This document shows positions 23,697-31,573 of a DNA stretch of 42,906 bases, one piece after another. Within the stretch, counting starts at the first letter, position 1. Each line of letters starts with the position of its first letter. A program made the position numbers and the translations under genes. Source of the stretch: Bacteroidota bacterium (GTDB lineage Bacteria > Bacteroidota > Bacteroidia > Flavobacteriales > Flavobacteriaceae); NCBI GenBank assembly GCA_023386585.1, contig JAEWJM010000015.1, positions 1 through 42,906 on the forward strand, given 5' to 3'. A model generated the notes under the pieces. The model was not told the origin of the DNA, did no database searches, and saw only the letters and a list, made by a program, of their open reading frames with translations.

Positions 23697-24433
23697 TCGC
23701 GATCATCTTTATCACGCTGGTTGTTCTTTTTTGCGCGGTGCTCGTAAAGCTGTACATCCACAAGATAAAGACTTACACACAGGTCATTTACCAGAAGGAC
23801 GTCGACTTTCAGAAGGCGCTAAACGAGACGATCGTTGAAACGCAGGAGCAGGTACTGAACAACATTTCACAAGAGCTGCATGACGATGCAGGCCAGCAAC
23901 TTTCGGCGATCAATTTCCGCCTCGAGAACCTCAAGCTGGATTCAAATGATTTCCGCCATGCGCTTGAGCCTGTTTCCGAAGCAGTCAACGAGCTTTCGCG
24001 GTCTGTCCGAAACATCAGCCATTCGCTTAATAACCAGCTTTTGCTCCGACAGGACATCATAAAAGCCATCGAAAACGAGACGCAACGGATCAGTCAGGGA
24101 AGTAGCCTCACGATCCAGTTTTCCTGTCGTGAAAAGAGCTCACGGGAATTTTCCACTAATGAAAAAATAGTGATTTACCGGATTTTCCAGGAAGCAATGA
24201 GCAACATCCTTAAACACTCGAAGGCGACTTTTGTCGATGTGCGGATAAAAACGCAGCCTTTTTTTGAAATGACAATTATTGACGACGGACGTGGCTTCGA
24301 ACGTGTGCTCGAACGCCAATCGCTCGGCATTTCGGGAATGGAACACCGCGCGGCAATGATCAATTATCGTTTACAAATAAATTCAATACCCGGAAACGGG
24401 ACAACCCTAACCTTAGCTGAACAGAGAGATTAA
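23666..24433 (+). CDS. NarL/DesK-type sensor histidine kinase
   Basis: 255 residues from the ATG at 23666, which overlaps the previous gene by 31 bp; the longer upstream open frame lies inside that gene and is rejected. One N-terminal membrane helix (about 7-29) is followed by a coiled coil and a HisKA_3 phosphoacceptor helix with H72 (ISQELHDDAGQQLSAINF). The HATPase domain has FQEAMSNILKHSKA, DDGRGFE and GISGMEHRA. There is no periplasmic sensor domain, so sensing probably comes from the coupled membrane protein and lipoprotein. The target is the LuxR-type regulator encoded directly downstream. Confidence 0.92.
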   Translation: MFDKTAYGIVIAIIFITLVVLFCAVLVKLYIHKIKTYTQVIYQKDVDFQKALNETIVETQEQVLNNISQELHDDAGQQLSAINFRLENLKLDSNDFRHALEPVSEAVNELSRSVRNISHSLNNQLLLRQDIIKAIENETQRISQGSSLTIQFSCREKSSREFSTNEKIVIYRIFQEAMSNILKHSKATFVDVRIKTQPFFEMTIIDDGRGFERVLERQSLGISGMEHRAAMINYRLQINSIPGNGTTLTLAEQRD

Positions 24434-25093
24434 ATGGAGAAAACTACTATCGGAATTATTGACGACCACAAGATTGTCAGGCAGGGTTTGCGTGAATTGC
24501 TGCAGAAGATCAGCAATTATAAAGTCACTGCCGAATTTGAGGACGGCGAATCGTTTCTGGCCGCGTTGCCGCTAAGCGATGCGCCCGACCTGATCATCCT
24601 CGACTATTCAATGCGCAATATGAATGGAGTTGAGGTTTTAAAAGCGCTTGAACAGCGCGAAGAGGAATACAAAGTGTTGCTGCTGACGCAGAATTTTGAC
24701 GAGGTGATCATCGATCAGGCCTACCATCACGGAGCGCGTGGCTTTCTGAACAAGAACTGCACGGCACACGATCTTAAGTTTGCGATCGACAACATCGTAA
24801 AGATCGGTTACAACAACGTTTCCGAAATTTTGCGCCGGATACGTAACTTTGAAGAAAACGGCACAAGAACTTCAAAACCCGAAATTATCCTTTCGGCTCG
24901 GGAAATGGAATTTCTGACACTGGTCTGCAACGAAAAAGAATATACGTATGACCAGATGGCCGATTTGATGAACCTTTCGGTAAAGTCGATCGAGGCTTGC
25001 CGGACGGCGCTTTTTGAACGGTACAATATCAAGTCGAAAGTCGGCCTCGTACTGTTCTCCTACAAGCACCGGCTCACGCCTCCGTTCTTATAG
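24434..25093 (+). CDS. LuxR/NarL-type response regulator
   Basis: 219 residues. The receiver (about 1-125) has the acidic pocket IIDDHK, D57 (LIILDYSMRNMNG) and K in FLNKNC. The LuxR-type helix-turn-helix lies at about 152-215 (LSAREMEFLTLVC, then YDQMADLMNLSVKSIEACRTALFERYNIKSKVGLV). It starts on the base after the kinase stop (TAAATGG). The inverted repeats upstream of 21017 and 22308 are the most obvious candidate targets, which would make the operon self-regulating and couple it to the soluble paralogue. This is not proven by sequence. Confidence 0.93.
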   Translation: MEKTTIGIIDDHKIVRQGLRELLQKISNYKVTAEFEDGESFLAALPLSDAPDLIILDYSMRNMNGVEVLKALEQREEEYKVLLLTQNFDEVIIDQAYHHGARGFLNKNCTAHDLKFAIDNIVKIGYNNVSEILRRIRNFEENGTRTSKPEIILSAREMEFLTLVCNEKEYTYDQMADLMNLSVKSIEACRTALFERYNIKSKVGLVLFSYKHRLTPPFL

Positions 25094-25227
25094 GTCTACA
25101 ACAAAAGAAATTATCTAATTAATTGATCTTCAAATACTTATGTTTGTAAATGAAATAATTATGATTTCTTTATAAATCGTTTTTTGCCGCTCCTGCCGTA
25201 ATTGTTTATTTTTAATAAAAACAACTT

Positions 25228-26796
25228 ATGAAAAGGATAAAGAACGCTTGCTTTATTGCAGCGCTGGCGTGCCTTATGGTACTTGGTGCGTGCAAAAAGC
25301 AGGATGGAACGGCAAAAGCTGATGATAAATTTGCCGTTGACAGTACGAAGTTTGCCGACTTCTTCAAAGACCACCCAAAATTTAAAGACTACCAGAAAGA
25401 CGTGACGGCTTTGTACCGCAAGCACGACTTTCATTACGTATGGTACGATGAGGACGGACGCAATGATTTTGCTCAGGTATTGTACGATCGCGCCCGGCAG
25501 ATATGGATTGAAGGCGTGCCCGCCGAACTTCCATATAAAGAGCAATTTGAAGATTTGTTCTCTGACGATCGTTCTAACCCGAAGTTGGAAAAAGACCTGC
25601 TGATCAGCTCGATGTACTTCTTCTATGTGAAGAAGGTTTTCGGTGGACTCGATCCTTACAAAAGCAAGCAGGTCGGCTGGTTCCTTCCGCGGGAAAGAAT
25701 GTCTTACGTAAATTATCTTGACGATCTTCTTAAAGATGAGGACAAGCTGCAAAAGGACACCGAAGAAATGGTGGGCATGTATTATAATTTGCGAAAAGGC
25801 TTGTACAAATACCGAAAGATCCGGGATACCGGTGGATGGGGAACAATCACGTTGCCAGCCGGAACCAAATCGCTGAAATTGGGCGATACCAATGACGCAG
25901 TGAAACAACTGCGAAGAAGGCTTTTCCTTGCGGGCGACCTTACAAGCGACTCCGGAAGCAATGTGTTCGATGCCGGGCTGGTGTCGGCAATAAAGTCGTA
26001 TCAGGTGAGGCAGCGGCTTGAACCGGATGGCAAAGCCGATCAGGCGCTGATCAAGGAACTTAATATTCCGGTTGAATCCCGTATCAAGACTATTATTGTC
26101 AATATGGAGCGCTGCCGGTGGCTTCCTTCCGATATCTATAAAGCGCCGCAGTACATTTCGGTGAACATTCCATCCTATTCGTTGCGGTACGTTCGGGACG
26201 GTAAGGAAGTGCTCCAATCAAACGTCGTGGTAGGCAAGGTGCTTCATGAAACAGCCGTGTTTAGCGGAAATATCAGCTACCTCGTTTTCAGTCCGTATTG
26301 GAATATACCAAAAAGCATCGTCGAAAACGAAATCAACCCCGCGCTTGAAAAAGATCCTGATTATCTCGAAAAACACAATATGGAATGGAATGGAGACCAG
26401 TTGCGTCAACGGCCGGGCGGCGAAAATTCACTCGGATTGGTAAAATTCATGTTCCCGAATTCAAACAACATTTACCTGCACGACACGCCGGCAAAAAGCT
26501 TGTTCAACAAAGACGACCGTGCATTCAGCCATGGCTGTGTCCGCGTGGAAAAAGCACGTGACCTCGCAATCAAGATTTTGGACGATGACAAGAACTGGGA
26601 TGCGCAGAAAGTGGATGAGGCAATGCACAATACCGAAGAAAAGCAGTATCCACTGAAAAAGAAGATTCCCGTTTACATTGCTTATTTCACTTCGATTGCC
26701 GATGAAAACGGAAATGTTGCCTTTTTCGATGACGTCTACAAGCGTGACGCGCATCTCGCGCATTTGTTGTACAAGGAAGAAGTTTCGAAAAAATAA
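25228..26796 (+). CDS. L,D-transpeptidase (YcbB/LdtD-like) lipoprotein
   Basis: 522 residues. A lipoprotein signal ends LACLMVLGAC with C22. The first half matches the YcbB-type scaffold, with a peptidoglycan-binding segment at about 210-275 (LKLGDTNDAVKQLRRRL). The YkuD catalytic domain follows, with SHGCVRV and nucleophile C437 and H435. It would form 3-3 cross-links or attach proteins to peptidoglycan in the periplasm. It stands alone, 134 bp after the regulator gene, and ends in a strong terminator. Confidence 0.93.
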   Translation: MKRIKNACFIAALACLMVLGACKKQDGTAKADDKFAVDSTKFADFFKDHPKFKDYQKDVTALYRKHDFHYVWYDEDGRNDFAQVLYDRARQIWIEGVPAELPYKEQFEDLFSDDRSNPKLEKDLLISSMYFFYVKKVFGGLDPYKSKQVGWFLPRERMSYVNYLDDLLKDEDKLQKDTEEMVGMYYNLRKGLYKYRKIRDTGGWGTITLPAGTKSLKLGDTNDAVKQLRRRLFLAGDLTSDSGSNVFDAGLVSAIKSYQVRQRLEPDGKADQALIKELNIPVESRIKTIIVNMERCRWLPSDIYKAPQYISVNIPSYSLRYVRDGKEVLQSNVVVGKVLHETAVFSGNISYLVFSPYWNIPKSIVENEINPALEKDPDYLEKHNMEWNGDQLRQRPGGENSLGLVKFMFPNSNNIYLHDTPAKSLFNKDDRAFSHGCVRVEKARDLAIKILDDDKNWDAQKVDEAMHNTEEKQYPLKKKIPVYIAYFTSIADENGNVAFFDDVYKRDAHLAHLLYKEEVSKK

Positions 26797-26801
26797 TGAA
26801 G

Positions 26802-26827
26802 GCCGCGAAAGCGGCTTTTTTATTTTT
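26802..26827 (+). terminator. Rho-independent terminator of the transpeptidase gene
   Basis: GCCGC (26802-26806), GAAA loop, GCGGC (26811-26815), followed by TTTTTTATTTTTT. The tetraloop and long T-run make this one of the clearest terminators in the window. It begins 6 bp after the stop. Confidence 0.9.
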
Positions 26828-27202
26828 TAGCAAGCTGAATCTTCGGTTCGGAGGATGTGACCAAAGACTTTCCTTTCGACAGGCCACGAGGACTCAGCGA
26901 TTACAATACTTAAGCCACCAAATGGAGCTAAAGCATCCTGCTATAATTGCAGATTTTCCTCTATGGAAAGACCTCTTTATTACCGAAAAACTGACCGCTT
27001 TTGCAGTTGTTTTCGCCGCGTTAAGGTTTTCTTAAAAAAAAAGCACCTCATTTTGTAAATCGGATGGTATTTTATCTAATTTCGTTGTGTAAATGAGGCA
27101 CTTCACAGTGATTTATTGAAGTGGATTTATTTACCGATTCGCCCCAAATCTGATTCTGTTTTCTGTGTTTAATTCAGCTCTGCTGTCGCAAATAATAATG
27201 GT
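26828..27202. other. Intergenic region, no gene supported
   Basis: About 375 bp between the terminator and the small nuclease-like gene. I see no convincing frame; the 79-codon one starting at 26796 begins within the transpeptidase stop region and has no domain. The right-hand part holds the inverted repeats at 27046-27098 and 27098-27120. Confidence 0.4.
27046..27098 (+). promoter_or_regulatory. Inverted repeat around a putative promoter
   Basis: CCTCATTT (27046-27053) and AAATGAGG (27091-27098) flank a candidate promoter: TTG near 27054 and TAATTTCG near 27078, about 21 bp apart and one mismatch from the -7 consensus. A second inverted repeat, CACTTCA and TGAAGTG (about 27098-27124), follows in the leader. 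The leader before the ATG at 27203 would be over 100 bp, long enough for a folded regulatory element. Confidence 0.35.
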
Positions 27203-27508
27203 ATGGAATTTACGGAAGAGGAATTTGAGGCATTTCACATTGTTCGAAAAATAGTGTCACATCGGGTGAATCCCGAACGGATCACGCGCAGCGAGGCGAA
27301 AGGATATTTAGCAGTACAACTCGATAATAACCGGCACCGCACGATCTGCAGGCTGTACCTTCTGGGCAAACACAAATATATCGGCACACTGAATTACAGA
27401 AAGGTCGAAACCCGCACCCGGATCGAAAGCATCCACGACATCGGCAAGTTCGCCAAACCCCTCACGGAAATTGTTGATTATTTCGAGAGAGGTTATATTG
27501 CATACTGA
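27203..27508 (+). CDS. Solitary restriction-endonuclease-like domain protein, copy 2
   Basis: 101 residues, a paralogue of the 21792 protein. Both share the leading E-rich helix (EEEFEAFHIVRKIV here), a central TICRLY block, VETRTRI and a C-terminal helix. The family is the short domain found at the C-terminus of larger Bacteroidetes restriction-like proteins. No nuclease core motif (PD-D/EXK) can be placed with confidence, so DNA binding without cleavage is as likely. A fragment of an unrelated gene begins at its stop codon. Confidence 0.75.
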   Translation: MEFTEEEFEAFHIVRKIVSHRVNPERITRSEAKGYLAVQLDNNRHRTICRLYLLGKHKYIGTLNYRKVETRTRIESIHDIGKFAKPLTEIVDYFERGYIAY

Positions 27509-27633
27509 TTTCCTGGGGCGCGTTCTTCGAAATATTTGATGAAAATGAACTCGAATTCCTGTATCAGGAGGAAACGAAAGAGGGAAGTGAAAGCCGCTTT
27601 TTCAAATTCGTCAATAAAGAAAGCGCCAAATGA
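27505..27633 (+). pseudogene. C-terminal remnant of a small conserved protein
   Basis: Directly at the end of the 27203 gene, and in another frame, 40 codons (27511-27630) read as a clear protein tail before TGA at 27631: WGAFFEIFDENELEFLYQEE, then TKEGSESRFFKFVNKES. It matches the C-terminus of small proteins often misannotated as 1,4-alpha-glucan branching enzyme, whose tail runs ISWDEFFE then LYQDET. The ISW of that motif is kept at the junction, but everything N-terminal (about 50-60 residues) is missing and there is no start codon. This is a deletion remnant, probably made when the 27203 gene was inserted or recombined in. Confidence 0.6.
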
Positions 27634-28362
27634 TCAAATACCTGAAATGAGATTTTGGAGCAGCAGCGCATTTTCAATTCCGGCAGCCGATGCTGTATTG
27701 TTGAAATAGACATACGCAGTTTCGAATTGGCTGTTTTTGATGTCGGTTAAAATCCGATTCAATTCTTCGCGCTCATAGGTCGAGTAGAATAGCCTTCTGT
27801 TGCCATGCAACCTGAAGTAACCCGTGGAGGAGGTTTCTATCGTCGTCTCCGGAAGTTTTGGGTAGCTGACATTACAGAAAATCACATTCGCACTACGTAA
27901 TGCTTCAAAAGCTTCGTCGTTCCACCAACTTTCATTTCGGAATTCGATCACATTCACAAAATCAGGATTCATGCTATCCAGAATTTGCTGCAAATTTTCC
28001 GGCTCGAATTGGTATGACGGCGGCAACTGAAATAATACCGGTCCGCATTTTTCCTTTAATCCGTTGCGGCACGCGTCGTAAAACCTATCCAATTCCGCCT
28101 TGCAATCCACAAACCGCTTTTCATGCGTGATTGCCTTTGGCCCTTTAACCGAGAAAGTGAAGTCGGCCGGCGTTTTTTCAAACCACGTTTGCAGGCTCTT
28201 CTGCGTCGGGATCCGGTAAAAACTGCTGTTGATCTCAAAGGTCTTAAAATGATTGCAGTAATATTCAAACCACTGTTTTGCCGGCAGGTCTTCCGGATAA
28301 AAAATGCCTTTCCACTTGTGGTTATAATACGACGAACAGCCGATCAGGATCTTAATTTCCAT
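27634..28362 (-). CDS. DUF72 (YecE-like) protein
   Basis: 242 residues from the ATG at 28362; the longer open frame upstream overlaps the glycosylase gene in another frame and is rejected. Family features: the opening IKILIGCSSYYNHKWKGIFYP, FKTFEINSSFYRIPT, FTFSVKGPKAITHEKR, GPVLFQLPPS and the late YFRLHG and AYVYFNN. The DUF72 fold is a TIM barrel related to endonuclease IV and xylose isomerase; its activity is unknown. The start overlaps the end of the DNA glycosylase gene by 11 bp, suggesting a joint role in DNA repair. Confidence 0.9.
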   Translation of the reverse strand: MEIKILIGCSSYYNHKWKGIFYPEDLPAKQWFEYYCNHFKTFEINSSFYRIPTQKSLQTWFEKTPADFTFSVKGPKAITHEKRFVDCKAELDRFYDACRNGLKEKCGPVLFQLPPSYQFEPENLQQILDSMNPDFVNVIEFRNESWWNDEAFEALRSANVIFCNVSYPKLPETTIETSSTGYFRLHGNRRLFYSTYEREELNRILTDIKNSQFETAYVYFNNTASAAGIENALLLQNLISGI

Positions 28363-29086
28363 CGTAAAGTATCTGGCAGTTTTCGCAGAAGAAGCTGCGT
28401 CTTTTCTTGGTTCCCGTATATTTTTTGATGATCGGCAGGTCGCAACGCAGGCATGTTTTTTTCGTGTGCGCCAGCCAGTGCTTCTTGAGTTCGTACTTCT
28501 TTTTCCATTCGAAGAAGTCGAAACTGTAAATTTTCGCTTCGTCAATTACCTCGCGCAACTTTTCGTCGGGAATGTTTCCAACTGCGGTTTCCGGATGAAG
28601 CCGATCCCGATAAAGCACCTCATTTTTGATAATATTTCCAACTCCGGCAAAAATATCCTGTTCAAGCAAAGCGTCACAAACCAGCATATTCGGAACCTGG
28701 CGCAACTTGTTAAACGCTTTTTCGGGATTCCAGTTTTCGTTCATTACGTCAGCCGACCAGTCGTAAATATTGTCCAAAGGCTCTTCGATAAATTTTAGTG
28801 AAGTCGAATAGAAGTTCAATTCACCATTATCGAATTCAATCCCAAGCCGGACCGGGCGGTCTTTTTGCTCGTTGATGCGATAACTTCCAAATAGCAGGAA
28901 ATGCGCCCGAAGTGCAAATCCGTCCATGCAGATCAGAAAGTGTTTCCCCCAGCTTTTAAATATGGGGCGCTGGCCCACCAGCCGCACTTTTTCGATTTTT
29001 GTATTTCCCGAAACCGACACGATGCGGTGCCCTGAAAATTGTTCCGCTTCTTCTTTCAGTATTACGATACTCGGACCTTCAGGCAT
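28352..29086 (-). CDS. Fpg/Nei-family DNA glycosylase
   Basis: 244 residues of the formamidopyrimidine-DNA glycosylase / endonuclease VIII family, base-excision repair of oxidised bases with AP-lyase activity. The processed N-terminus MPEGPS gives P2 (nucleophile) and E3; K48 (KSWGKHF) is the conserved lysine. The C-terminus has a four-Cys zinc finger (CLRC at about 210, FCENC near 235). The length is slightly below Fpg (about 270), in line with Nei-like forms. It is translationally coupled to the DUF72 gene. Confidence 0.92.
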   Translation of the reverse strand: MPEGPSIVILKEEAEQFSGHRIVSVSGNTKIEKVRLVGQRPIFKSWGKHFLICMDGFALRAHFLLFGSYRINEQKDRPVRLGIEFDNGELNFYSTSLKFIEEPLDNIYDWSADVMNENWNPEKAFNKLRQVPNMLVCDALLEQDIFAGVGNIIKNEVLYRDRLHPETAVGNIPDEKLREVIDEAKIYSFDFFEWKKKYELKKHWLAHTKKTCLRCDLPIIKKYTGTKKRRSFFCENCQILYDGN

Positions 29087-29162
29087 GTTTCAGATTTTAC
29101 GTAAAGCTGCGCAAAAGTTCGAAGCCGTGCGTTACATTTTGAAACCGTTCTGTTGCAAAGTT

Positions 29163-30323
29163 TTAATCCGTTCCGGAGTAGCGGTTGTATTTTTTCATGA
29201 CTTCCTTCAAACGGTCTTTCGGGATTTCGAAGATGGTGTTTCCGTTGAAGCCTTCCATTGTTTTTGCGGCGACCAATGCATTTATAATGGCTTCCTCGAC
29301 CGATTCGGCGGTTGCCTGATAGAGCCTGTCCATTTGCTCCTTCGGAATTGCCTTCCAGGTTTCCATCGTGCCTTTTTCGTTTGTTTTGGGAGCTGCCGTA
29401 CTGAAAGCGATGAATATATCACCGGAGCTGTTTCTTCCCATCCCGCCGGTTCGTGCAACACCGATCGTGGCGCGTTTTGCAATCTGCCGCAGCTGCATCG
29501 GCAGGAGCGGAGCATCGGTGGCAATGACCACGATGATGGAACCGTCTTTATCTTTTGAAGTAATTATCGGCTTGGCCTCGCTGATTTCCTTTCCAACAGG
29601 AACACCGGAAATCATCAGGTCTTTCCTTCCGCCAAAATTTCCCTGTACAAATGCGCCAACAGTATATTTTGCAGTATCGATCTCAATGATGCGCGAAGCC
29701 GTTCCGCTGCCGCCTTTAAACAGGAAAAGTGACATTCCGGTTCCGCCGCCAACGTTGCCTTCAGCGATTGGGCCCGAATGTGCCGAGTCGAGCGCGTCAA
29801 AGACATCCTCTCGCTTTACGTGGAATCCGTTGATGTCATTCAATATTCCGTCGAAAGTTTCGGCAACCACCGGCAGTCCGAAAGAAAAATCGGCAAGATC
29901 GCCCTTAGAGAAATTCTTTACATTCCATTCGCCAATAGCATCGCGCACGACTCCAACGCTGTTTGTGTTTGTGATCCCGAGCGCACCATACATAAGTCCG
30001 TATTCGTCAATTACTGTCGTGCCGGTCATTTCACCATCGCCATTGAGGCAAAACCAACCAGCCGGAACTGGGTCAATCGATTTTCCTTTTGGCAAGATTA
30101 CCGTCACGCCCGTGCGGACTGCACCTTTTCCGGCCGGCATTTTTCCCTTTCCGGAAATCTTCGTCTTGTAGCCCACAAGTACGCCCGAAACATCGGTGAT
30201 TGCATTGTTGGTCCCGGGCTTGCCGTCGAATGGAATTCCGAGATCGCGTGCCCTTTGCTGTGCATAAGCGTCTAAACTGCCGGTGAATAGGAGAATGATA
30301 AACAGTGTCTTTAGTGCGTTCAA
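29163..30323 (-). CDS. P1-family (DmpA/S58) aminopeptidase, exported
   Basis: 386 residues. A signal peptide (MNALKTLFIILLFTGSLDAYAQ) is followed by a full DmpA-type domain: RARDLGIPFDGKPGTNNAITDV, NGDGEMTGT, the glycine-rich GNVGGGTGM, and the autoprocessing site KDKDGSIIVVIATDAPLL, with cleavage expected between G261 and S262 so that S262 becomes the N-terminal nucleophile. It should hydrolyse N-terminal D- or beta-amino acids from peptides in the periplasm. No ATG gives a signal peptide; the start is a TTG at 30323, 16 bp after a perfect -7 box. Confidence 0.9.
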   Translation of the reverse strand: MNALKTLFIILLFTGSLDAYAQQRARDLGIPFDGKPGTNNAITDVSGVLVGYKTKISGKGKMPAGKGAVRTGVTVILPKGKSIDPVPAGWFCLNGDGEMTGTTVIDEYGLMYGALGITNTNSVGVVRDAIGEWNVKNFSKGDLADFSFGLPVVAETFDGILNDINGFHVKREDVFDALDSAHSGPIAEGNVGGGTGMSLFLFKGGSGTASRIIEIDTAKYTVGAFVQGNFGGRKDLMISGVPVGKEISEAKPIITSKDKDGSIIVVIATDAPLLPMQLRQIAKRATIGVARTGGMGRNSSGDIFIAFSTAAPKTNEKGTMETWKAIPKEQMDRLYQATAESVEEAIINALVAAKTMEGFNGNTIFEIPKDRLKEVMKKYNRYSGTD

Positions 30324-30339
30324 TTTATTTGATTTTGAG

Positions 30340-30347
30340 CAAATTTA
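30340..30347 (-). promoter_or_regulatory. -7 promoter box of the P1 peptidase gene
   Basis: On the minus strand TAAATTTG, a perfect TAnnTTTG box, lies 16 bp upstream of the TTG start at 30323. No TTG occurs at the standard -33 distance. The position supports the TTG start and a short leader. Confidence 0.55.
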
Positions 30348-30451
30348 CTAAAATCGGGCAGTTTTGAAAGTCTGCCAAAGCGGCTTCTTTAACGTATAAT
30401 TAATAACCGTTTGGGAAACGTCGTGCGTTATATGTAGTAATTTTAGCGACT

Positions 30452-31570
30452 ATGGAAGATCGGATTAAGAAAGGTTTTTTCTTCAGGTCATACGCCGCGC
30501 CTGAAGTTTCCCCATTTGAAAAACTTCTGGACATTTTTACCGAGCTGATAACGCATACTTCGGGCGATCTCGATGAAGCGATCGACTGGCTTCGCGAATT
30601 GGATAAGGAATACCAGCTGACGGACGAAAATTACACTATCGACGATTTTATCGAAGACCTGAAAAAGAAAGGTTATATCCGTGAGGAAATTAAACCTGAC
30701 GGTTCGGGTGGAATGGCGATTACGGCCAAAACAGAACGTTCGATACGGCAGCAGGCGCTGAAGCAGATCTTTGGCAACCTGAACAAAAGCGGTTCGGGCA
30801 ACCACAAGACGAAATTTCCCGGAGTTGGCGATGAGCATACCGGCGAGTTCCGTGAATACCGTTTTGGCGATCCGCTTGAACGGATTTCACTTACCGAAAG
30901 CCTGAAAAATGCGCAGATCAACAACGGCGCGGGAACCTTTAAGCTGACCGAGAACGATCTGGTAGTTGAAGATTCACAGTTCAAGGCGCAGATGAGCACG
31001 GTCCTGATGATCGACATCAGCCACAGCATGATTTTATATGGCGAGGACCGCATTACGCCGGCCAAAAAAGTCGCAATGGCACTGGCAGAACTCATCACGA
31101 CACGTTATCCGAAAGACACGCTCGACATTTTGGTGTTCGGAAACGATGCCTGGCCGATCGCAATCAAGGATTTGCCTTACCTTCAGGTCGGACCGTTTCA
31201 TACGAACACCGTTGCAGGATTGCAATTGGCTATGGACCTGCTTCGGCGCAAACGCAACACCAACAAGCAGATCTTCATGATTACCGACGGAAAACCGAGT
31301 TGTGTGCGCGAAAGCGACGGAACCTATTATATGAACAGTAACGGACTCGACGATTATATTGTGGATAAATGTTACGCGATGGCACAGCAGGCCCGGAAAC
31401 TTCATATTCCCATAACGACATTTATGATCGCCAACGATCCGTACCTGCAGCGATTTGTCAACCAATTTACCCAAGCCAATCAGGGCAAGGCATTTTACAC
31501 CGGATTGAAAGGTCTTGGCGAAATGATTTTTGAAGATTATGAAACTAACAGGAAGAAAAGAATAAAATAA
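30452..31570 (+). CDS. VWA domain protein (CoxE-like)
   Basis: 372 residues. A helical N-terminal part (about 1-115) and a glycine-rich linker precede a C-terminal von Willebrand A domain (about 180-350) with an intact MIDAS: D188-I-S190-H-S192, and MITDGKPS as the later metal loop. In MoxR/VWA systems this subunit binds the client and the adjacent AAA protein acts on it. It lies 3 bp upstream of the AAA gene. A TAATTTTA near -7 fits the promoter consensus with two mismatches. Confidence 0.9.
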   Translation: MEDRIKKGFFFRSYAAPEVSPFEKLLDIFTELITHTSGDLDEAIDWLRELDKEYQLTDENYTIDDFIEDLKKKGYIREEIKPDGSGGMAITAKTERSIRQQALKQIFGNLNKSGSGNHKTKFPGVGDEHTGEFREYRFGDPLERISLTESLKNAQINNGAGTFKLTENDLVVEDSQFKAQMSTVLMIDISHSMILYGEDRITPAKKVAMALAELITTRYPKDTLDILVFGNDAWPIAIKDLPYLQVGPFHTNTVAGLQLAMDLLRRKRNTNKQIFMITDGKPSCVRESDGTYYMNSNGLDDYIVDKCYAMAQQARKLHIPITTFMIANDPYLQRFVNQFTQANQGKAFYTGLKGLGEMIFEDYETNRKKRIK

Positions 31571-31573
31571 TTT

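Noticed and set aside
26796..27035. 79-codon open frame after the transpeptidase
   Set aside because: It begins in the stop/terminator region of the transpeptidase gene and has no recognisable protein pattern.
28363..28545. N-terminal extension of the DUF72 frame
   Set aside because: It overlaps the glycosylase gene in another frame, is very rich in Arg, Ser and Thr, and the family starts at the ATG at 28362.
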